DNA of 64,000 bases from DASWZN01 sp963841635. Lineage in GTDB: Bacteria > Acidobacteriota > Terriglobia > Bryobacterales > Bryobacteraceae. Under the pieces are notes generated by a model. That model worked only from the letters and a program-made list of their open reading frames with translations. It had not been told where the DNA came from and did no database searches. The position numbers and the translations under genes are program-made. The stretch covers positions 2,418,001-2,482,000 of the forward strand of contig CAWJDO010000002.1 in NCBI GenBank assembly GCA_963841635.1. The letters are read 5' to 3'. Positions 59,298 to 64,000 of the stretch are shown one piece after another. Numbering within the stretch: position 1 is the first letter of the stretch; every line of letters starts with the position of its first letter.

Positions 59298-60084
59298 CCT
59301 GCATCGTGAGCTCGCCCCTGTTTCTGATGCGGCCTGGGCTCAGATCGAAGAAGAAACATCGCGCACGCTCAAGCGCTACCTCGCCGCAAGGCGCGTCGTT
59401 GACGTGCACGGACCGGAAGGCACGGCGCTCTCCGCCATCGGCACCGGCCACCTCCAAACGATCGCCGCTCCGAGCGACGGCGTCGTCGCCAGCCAGCGAG
59501 AGGTGAAGGCCCTGGTCGAGTTGCGCGTGCCGTTCGAGCTCGATCGGCAGGCTATCGACGATGTCGAGCGTGGCGCGAACGACGCGGATTGGCAACCGGC
59601 GAAGGAGGCCGCGCGCCAGATCGCCTTTGCCGAAGACGGCGCCGTGTTCGAGGGCTATGCCGCCGCCGGCATCGCCGGCATCCGCCAGGGGACCAGCAAT
59701 CCGGCCATGACGCTTCCCCCCGACGTGCGCGAGTACCCGCAGGCCATCGCCCAAGCCTTGAGTCAGCTGCGCCTGGTCGGCGTCAACGGCCCCTACGCGG
59801 TGCTGCTCGGCGCCGACGCCTACACCGCGCTTGCCGAGACCAGCGACCATGGATACCCTGTGCTGGAGCACGTCAAGCGGCTCGTTGACGACAAGATCGT
59901 CTGGGCGCCCGCCATTGGCGGCGCCTTCGTGCTGACCACCCGTGGCGGCGACTTCGCCTTGCACCTCGGCCAGGACTTCTCCATCGGCTATTTGAGCCAT
60001 ACCGACGCGGTCGTTCGTCTGTACCTGCAGGAGACGTTTACGTTCCTGCTGCTCACCGCCGAGGCCGCCGTCGCCCTGCAGTGA
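59290..60084 (+). CDS. Family 1 encapsulin shell protein
   Basis: A 264-residue HK97-fold nanocompartment protein, started at ATG 59290. Typical features: NNLHRELAPVSDAAWAQIEEE at the N-terminus where cargo peptides bind, ARRVVDVHGPEG, FEGYAAAGIAGI, and the C-terminal DFSIGYLSHTDAVVRLYLQETFTF. Sixty or more copies build a protein shell in the cytoplasm. Its start lies inside the DyP gene, so the two are coexpressed. The ribosome-binding site is the AAAGGAG within the cargo peptide coding sequence. Confidence 0.96.
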   Translation: MNNLHRELAPVSDAAWAQIEEETSRTLKRYLAARRVVDVHGPEGTALSAIGTGHLQTIAAPSDGVVASQREVKALVELRVPFELDRQAIDDVERGANDADWQPAKEAARQIAFAEDGAVFEGYAAAGIAGIRQGTSNPAMTLPPDVREYPQAIAQALSQLRLVGVNGPYAVLLGADAYTALAETSDHGYPVLEHVKRLVDDKIVWAPAIGGAFVLTTRGGDFALHLGQDFSIGYLSHTDAVVRLYLQETFTFLLLTAEAAVALQ

Positions 60085-60101
60085 GTGTGCCTGCCGAAGG
60101 G

Positions 60102-60150
60102 TGTGGGGCAGGACTTCAGTCCTCCGGCCGACGTCCATGTCGGCCTGGAT
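60102..60150. repeat. Dispersed palindromic repeat core
   Basis: GTGGGGCAGGACTTCAGTCCT, here starting at about 60104, matches the core within the element at 62754-62942 except for one base. It is followed by a second small hairpin (GGCCGACGTCCATGTCGGCC). It fills the gap between encapsulin and the ceramidase-like gene. Confidence 0.6.
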
Positions 60151-60233
60151 GGCCCGCGCAGACCGAGGTCCGCCCCGCGCCCCAGGCGCGCGGGACACTG
60201 CCTGAGAGAATTGTCAGTAGTGGGAGGTCGAGA

Positions 60234-61652
60234 ATGCATCTGGGAAAGAGAATCGTCTGCGCCCCTGCAATGCTGGCGCTCCTGTTGTCCGCAAGCGCTC
60301 CGTCGAACGCGCAGAGCCTGCGCGTGGGCGCCGCGCGCATCGACATCACGCCCGCGGCCGACCCGGCCAGCCCGCCCTCCGGCAAGTACGCCCACGAGAA
60401 ACTCTACCTGCGCGCCATCGTGCTCGATAACGGCGCCGCCCGCGCCGCGTTGGTCGGGGCCGACCAGGGCATGCTGATGGAAAACGTATGGGCCGCCGCC
60501 GCGAAGCAGATCGCCGCGGAGTTGAACTGCCCCGCGGAGAACATCGTCCTCTCGGTCACTCACACGCACAGCGCTTGGGGCCCTGGCGATCAACCCTTCC
60601 GGCGACCCGGCCAGGCGGGCCCTCCGTCCGCGCCCGATCCCAACGCGCCGCCGCCGCCCATTGTCGGCCAGATACTCGACGCCGTAAAGCAGGCCAAGGC
60701 GAAGCTTCAGCCTGCGCGCGTCGGCTTCGGCACCGGCCTTTCCTACCTCAACGTGAGCCGTGACAATATCGACGCCGCCACCCACCTCTGGACGCAGGCC
60801 CCGAACCTGAACGGACTATCCGACAAGACCGTCGCCGTGCTCCAGTTCGAATCGCTCGAGGGCACCCCCATCGCCGTCTTTATGACCTACGCCATGCACC
60901 CGGTCAACGGCTTTCTCAACGACATCATCAGCGCCGACTTCTGCGGAGCGGCCTCCCGCCACATCGAACAGGCCTACGGCGACAAGCTCGTCGCGGTCTT
61001 CGCTCAGGGCGCCTCGGGCGATCAGAATCCCCTCTACCTGCGTGCCTCCACCAACGTGATGGCCTCGCGCTACGGCGCCAGGATTACCGGCGGCGTCATG
61101 ACCCGCGAGCCCATCGAGGCCCCTCTGCGCGACGGCAAGGTCGAGTCGCACAAGGCCGATCCGCAGGTGCTCGACACCATGGAAAAGGTGATGGAAAGCG
61201 AAGGCGTTCTGCTCGGCGAAGAGGTGATTCGCGTGATGAGCAACACCACGCGCCTGGACCCGGCGGCGGCCATCTCCGCCGCACAAACCACCATCACCTG
61301 CCCGGGGCGCAACCGCCTCGATAACGCTCGCGAAGGCACGCCCGGCAAGTATGAGGACGGAGAGCCGGTCCACATCCGCCTCGGCGTGATCCGCATCGGC
61401 AACATCGCCGTCGCCAGCGTCGACGCGGAGATCTACACCGCCATCGGCATGAAGTTCAAGGCCGCCTCGCCGCTCGCCAACACCATGCTGGTTACCATCG
61501 CCAACGGCAGGGCGAACTCCGGCTACATCCCGAACGATGCTTCCTTCGGCGCATACACCTTCCAGGTGCTCGGCTCCCGTCTGAAGCCCGGGTGCGCCGA
61601 GGATGGCATCGTGAACGGCCTGCTCGACCTGATCCAGGCAACCGGGAAATAG
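60234..61652 (+). CDS. Neutral/alkaline ceramidase-like secreted hydrolase
   Basis: A 472-residue protein from ATG 60234, preceded by GGGAGGTC. It has a signal peptide (LALLLSASAPSNAQS) and the neutral/alkaline ceramidase N-terminal-type domain: LRVGAARIDITPAADPA, ADQGML, and the zinc-binding VTHTHSAWGPGD. YAMHPVN and GASGDQNP are further conserved metal/active-site stretches. True ceramidases are longer and have a C-terminal domain that is missing here, so the substrate is uncertain; many Acidobacteriota carry such shorter homologues. Confidence 0.8.
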   Translation: MHLGKRIVCAPAMLALLLSASAPSNAQSLRVGAARIDITPAADPASPPSGKYAHEKLYLRAIVLDNGAARAALVGADQGMLMENVWAAAAKQIAAELNCPAENIVLSVTHTHSAWGPGDQPFRRPGQAGPPSAPDPNAPPPPIVGQILDAVKQAKAKLQPARVGFGTGLSYLNVSRDNIDAATHLWTQAPNLNGLSDKTVAVLQFESLEGTPIAVFMTYAMHPVNGFLNDIISADFCGAASRHIEQAYGDKLVAVFAQGASGDQNPLYLRASTNVMASRYGARITGGVMTREPIEAPLRDGKVESHKADPQVLDTMEKVMESEGVLLGEEVIRVMSNTTRLDPAAAISAAQTTITCPGRNRLDNAREGTPGKYEDGEPVHIRLGVIRIGNIAVASVDAEIYTAIGMKFKAASPLANTMLVTIANGRANSGYIPNDASFGAYTFQVLGSRLKPGCAEDGIVNGLLDLIQATGK

Positions 61653-61662
61653 CCGGAGCGCC

Positions 61663-62676
61663 TCAGCGCCTGACGACCCAGGCCAGGCCGTCGGGCTGCT
61701 TGCCAGCCTCTATGCGGCCAACGACCTCCAGCGACTTGCGATCGATCACGGCGACGTAGTCGTCCGGCGTGCAGGCCACGTAGGCGCGCGCGCCGTCGGG
61801 CTGCATCTGGATCCCCGCCGCGCCGCGTCCGATCTTCACGCGCTTCACCTCGTGGCGCGTCCTGGCATCCAGGATCACCACCTCTGGGCCATTCAATCTT
61901 GTAACGAAAACCAACCTTCCATCCGGCGTGAACTTGAGCCGGTTCGCGCTGCGAACATCGGCATTCAGCGTGTCCACGACCTTCTTTTCCGCGGCGTCGA
62001 CAACGGAAATCGTGCCATCCTGCGCGTTGGCGGCCCAAATCTCCTTGCCGTCGGGAGTAATATCGAATCCCTCGTCCCCTTTGCCGACCGGTACCACGGT
62101 CTCGTCCCAGTCGTCCTGCGGACCCCCGGGTCCTGGTCTCGCGATCTTGTCGATGATACTCATCGTCGCCGAACTCACGTTGGAAGTAACGATCCGCTTC
62201 GGGTTCGCGGAAACCATGACCATGTGCGTCCGGTTCTGGCCCGTGCCCAGCACCCAGTCCACTCGCTTGGTTGCGGGATCATAGGTGCCGATGACCTTGT
62301 TGGTTTCCGCCGTGAACCAAACCTTGCCACCAACGAAGTCGAGTCCGTGGGCTCCGCGCAGCGCGCCGAGGTCGATCGGCGCCAGCGCCTTGTGCTCGAC
62401 CAGATCGACAACCGAAATCGTGTTGTACGCGCCTCCGGGGCCGCCATAGTTCGAAATGTACGCCAGTCTCCCATCGGCGTCCGCGACAATCTCGTGCGGG
62501 TCCGGTCCGGAGGGCATGCGTGCCAGGACTTTCAGACTCGCGGGGTCCACCATCGCGACCGTGTGGTCTCCCTTCGAAAGAACCAGCAATACCGTGGATG
62601 GAGCGCTCTGTCCCTGTAAGACGGCGAGTCCCAGGCAGGCCGTCAAGATCGCAAGCACGATTTGTAACTTCAACAT
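61663..62676 (-). CDS. Secreted YVTN-type beta-propeller protein
   Basis: A 337-residue protein from ATG 62676, preceded by GGAGG. A signal peptide (LKLQIVLAILTACLGLAVLQGQ) precedes six to seven YVTN-like propeller blades (NTISVVDLVEHKALAPIDLG, GTISVVDAAEKKVVDTL, YVAVIDRKSLEVVGRIEAG). Such propellers bind proteins or small molecules; some are linked to quinohemoprotein or surface-layer functions. No catalytic residues are visible. It is convergent with the ceramidase-like gene, 10 bases apart. Confidence 0.85.
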   Translation of the reverse strand: MLKLQIVLAILTACLGLAVLQGQSAPSTVLLVLSKGDHTVAMVDPASLKVLARMPSGPDPHEIVADADGRLAYISNYGGPGGAYNTISVVDLVEHKALAPIDLGALRGAHGLDFVGGKVWFTAETNKVIGTYDPATKRVDWVLGTGQNRTHMVMVSANPKRIVTSNVSSATMSIIDKIARPGPGGPQDDWDETVVPVGKGDEGFDITPDGKEIWAANAQDGTISVVDAAEKKVVDTLNADVRSANRLKFTPDGRLVFVTRLNGPEVVILDARTRHEVKRVKIGRGAAGIQMQPDGARAYVACTPDDYVAVIDRKSLEVVGRIEAGKQPDGLAWVVRR

Positions 62677-62753
62677 ATCGACATTATCCTCCACCAAACA
62701 AATGCGGCGACTGTGCGGTATGCAGATCGGATGCCCACGGCGCGGGCGTCAGC

Positions 62754-62942
62754 CGCAATGCCACTTAGTTTTCGCAAGACCGGGCAGAAACCGTGGGGCA
62801 GGACTCCAGTCCTGCAGAGGGTCTCCAGACCCGCCTCCGTCCAACTTCCTGAAACGAAGGAAGCCGGACGTGGACGTCCGGCGCAGCTCTGGAGAGCCGC
62901 CACTCCGGCTGTCCGCATCCGCGATAACTGAGTGGCATTGCG
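62754..62942. mobile_element. MITE-like element with 22-bp imperfect terminal inverted repeats
   Basis: The arms at 62754-62775 and 62921-62942 are inverted copies with 20 of 22 bases matching (CGCAATGCCACT is common to both outer ends). They enclose 145 bases containing a nested hairpin, GCAGGACTCCAGTCCTGC, and GTCTCCAGAC and CGGACGTGGACGTCCG palindromes. There is no coding sequence, so any movement would need a transposase elsewhere. Confidence 0.7.
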
Positions 62943-62994
62943 CATGAGTCCGTGCGCCACAGCAACGCCGCCTCGGCGTCGTACTACGCTACCT

Positions 62995-63996
62995 TCACGG
63001 ATGCGTGAACTCGTTGGCGTGCTGAACCAGCTCGAAGTACGCTCGGTTGGGTAGATTGGTGTGCCAATGACCTGTGATGCGGGCGTATCCGCAGATGCCC
63101 AGAAACAGCGCGGCGATTCCTGCCGCTACAGCCCACGCCTGGACTCGTCTGCCGCTCGGAGCCGCGAAGCACAAGGCGCCCTCCGCGGGACAAACGGCGA
63201 CGCACTCCAGGCAGCCCGTGCACTCCGCGGAACGGATCGTGATCAGCCGGTCCACAGCCAACGCGGAAGGGCAGGCCTTGGCGCACTTCGCGCAATCGAT
63301 GCACAGGCCGGGATCGCGCCGGATGCGCAAGGGGCTGACCAGCGCCGCGAATCCCATCAGCGCGCCGTACGGGCAGAGATAGCGGCACCAGAAGTTCTGA
63401 ATGAACACCGAGGCAATCACCAGGACGGCAATAACGATGCCGCCCGTCACGCCCAGGAAACGGAAGAAGTTCAGCATCTTCACGTCATCCACCAGCCCGT
63501 ATGGACCGTTGAGAAAGGCGCGAATCGCGGGCACCGGCATCGAGCCGACCGCGTAGAGGAACAGCCCCAACAAAATGTATTTCAGGCTGCGTAGGCCGAT
63601 GTCCGCGCGTCGCGGCACCCGGAAACTGCGCCCGAAAATGCGGCGGCCCAGGCGCCACAAGTACTCGGAGACGGTTCCCACCGGGCACAACCACCCGCAG
63701 AAGCTCTTCCGAAAGATCCACGAGGCAGCCAGAAAAGCGATCAGCAGAAACATCCCGGCGGGGTGGATTGCCGGCACGCTGCCGGACATCAGCAGGACCT
63801 TCAGGTTCATCAAAGACGCGATCGGCAGCCACCCTTCGACACCGGGCGGCCGAACGGCGTACACCGTGCGGCCGCCGGTCTCGTAGTAGCGGACGAAAAG
63901 ACAGAACTCCACACCGATCCAGAGATTCAGCGCGAGGAAGGCAAGTTGGAACGCCCGCCGCAACGACTGCGAGCGGTCCTTCGAGGCGCGCTTCAC
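62995..63996 (-). CDS. NapH/NosR-type membrane polyferredoxin (may continue past the window)
   Basis: A 333-residue integral membrane iron-sulfur protein. Several helices carry the CxxxCP pairs of the NapH/NosR family (FCGWLCPVGTVSEYL and WCRYLCPYGALMGF), followed by two 4Fe-4S motifs: CIDCAKCAKACP and CTGCLECVAVCP. A last helix follows (AVAAGIAALFLGICGYA). It should pass electrons from the quinone pool or the membrane to a periplasmic acceptor. The GTG at 63996 is a possible start, but the frame is still open at the window edge, so the true N-terminus may lie outside. Confidence 0.85.
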   Translation of the reverse strand: MKRASKDRSQSLRRAFQLAFLALNLWIGVEFCLFVRYYETGGRTVYAVRPPGVEGWLPIASLMNLKVLLMSGSVPAIHPAGMFLLIAFLAASWIFRKSFCGWLCPVGTVSEYLWRLGRRIFGRSFRVPRRADIGLRSLKYILLGLFLYAVGSMPVPAIRAFLNGPYGLVDDVKMLNFFRFLGVTGGIVIAVLVIASVFIQNFWCRYLCPYGALMGFAALVSPLRIRRDPGLCIDCAKCAKACPSALAVDRLITIRSAECTGCLECVAVCPAEGALCFAAPSGRRVQAWAVAAGIAALFLGICGYARITGHWHTNLPNRAYFELVQHANEFTHP

Positions 63997-64000
63997 CAGC

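Noticed and set aside
1..64000. tRNA, rRNA, riboswitch or prophage signals
   Set aside because: I saw no cloverleaf with a plausible anticodon, no rRNA sequence, no recognisable riboswitch core, and no integrase or transposase gene.

Overview
The window looks like one stretch of an Acidobacteriota chromosome, most likely Bryobacterales/Solibacteraceae. The reasons are high GC, an Oar-like TonB receptor with a carboxypeptidase-regulatory-like N-terminus, several CRTAC1 (VCBS/ASPIC-UnbV) plus TPR genes, a Ser/Thr kinase with TPRs near a Sigma70_ECF factor, and many Tat-exported hydrolases. The taxon is inferred; no rRNA or tRNA was seen. A glycyl radical enzyme with its activase implies at least facultative anaerobic life.

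Layout. 1-1.7 kb: end of a GT4 glycosyltransferase, a GH130 enzyme and a remnant of a TamB-like gene. 1.7-3.5 kb: a MOSC/ferredoxin-reductase/ferredoxin fusion. 3.8-10.8 kb: a LacI regulator and GH127 beta-L-arabinofuranosidase on the minus strand, divergent from a DPP-IV-like S9 peptidase and a P5C dehydrogenase. 12.6-14.7 kb: an FAD amino-acid oxidase and a DHDPS-family lyase. 26.4-14.6 kb (minus): a tightly packed six-gene operon of radical SAM activase, HypD-like trans-4-hydroxyproline dehydratase, GH36 alpha-galactosidase, a 1050-aa putative glycosidase, a DUF885 peptidase and an APC permease. 26.5-36.2 kb: TPR/CRTAC1 genes and a TonB-dependent receptor. 36.3-37.1 kb: a GntR/FCD regulator.

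Main hypothesis: roughly 3.8-37.1 kb is a utilisation locus for hydroxyproline-rich glycoproteins (plant extensins/AGPs). The receptor imports glycopeptides, GH127 and GH36 remove Hyp-linked L-arabinofuranose and alpha-galactose, the S9 and DUF885 enzymes cut the peptide, the permease takes up the amino acids, and Hyp/Pro is degraded by a radical route (HypD to P5C to glutamate) and possibly an oxidative route (FAD oxidase plus DHDPS-family deaminase). Three matching operators of the form GTATAC-N6-GTATAC (one half-site is GCATAC) lie at 12507, 26439 and 32172 in front of five transcription units. This fits the adjacent FCD-type GntR protein. The GH127/S9 pair carries LacI-type operators instead.

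37-64 kb is more ordinary accessory and housekeeping sequence: a two-domain glycosyltransferase, a Ser/Thr kinase, a 1970-aa RCC1/DUF11 repeat protein with 756-bp DNA repeats, an ECF sigma factor, a GH19-like muramidase/chitinase, a PKD membrane protein, a Tat esterase, a hemolysin-III protein, a polyphosphate kinase split into two overlapping frames, a DyP peroxidase/encapsulin nanocompartment pair, a ceramidase-like enzyme, a YVTN propeller protein and a NapH-type polyferredoxin. Small palindromic MITE-like repeats sit between these genes.
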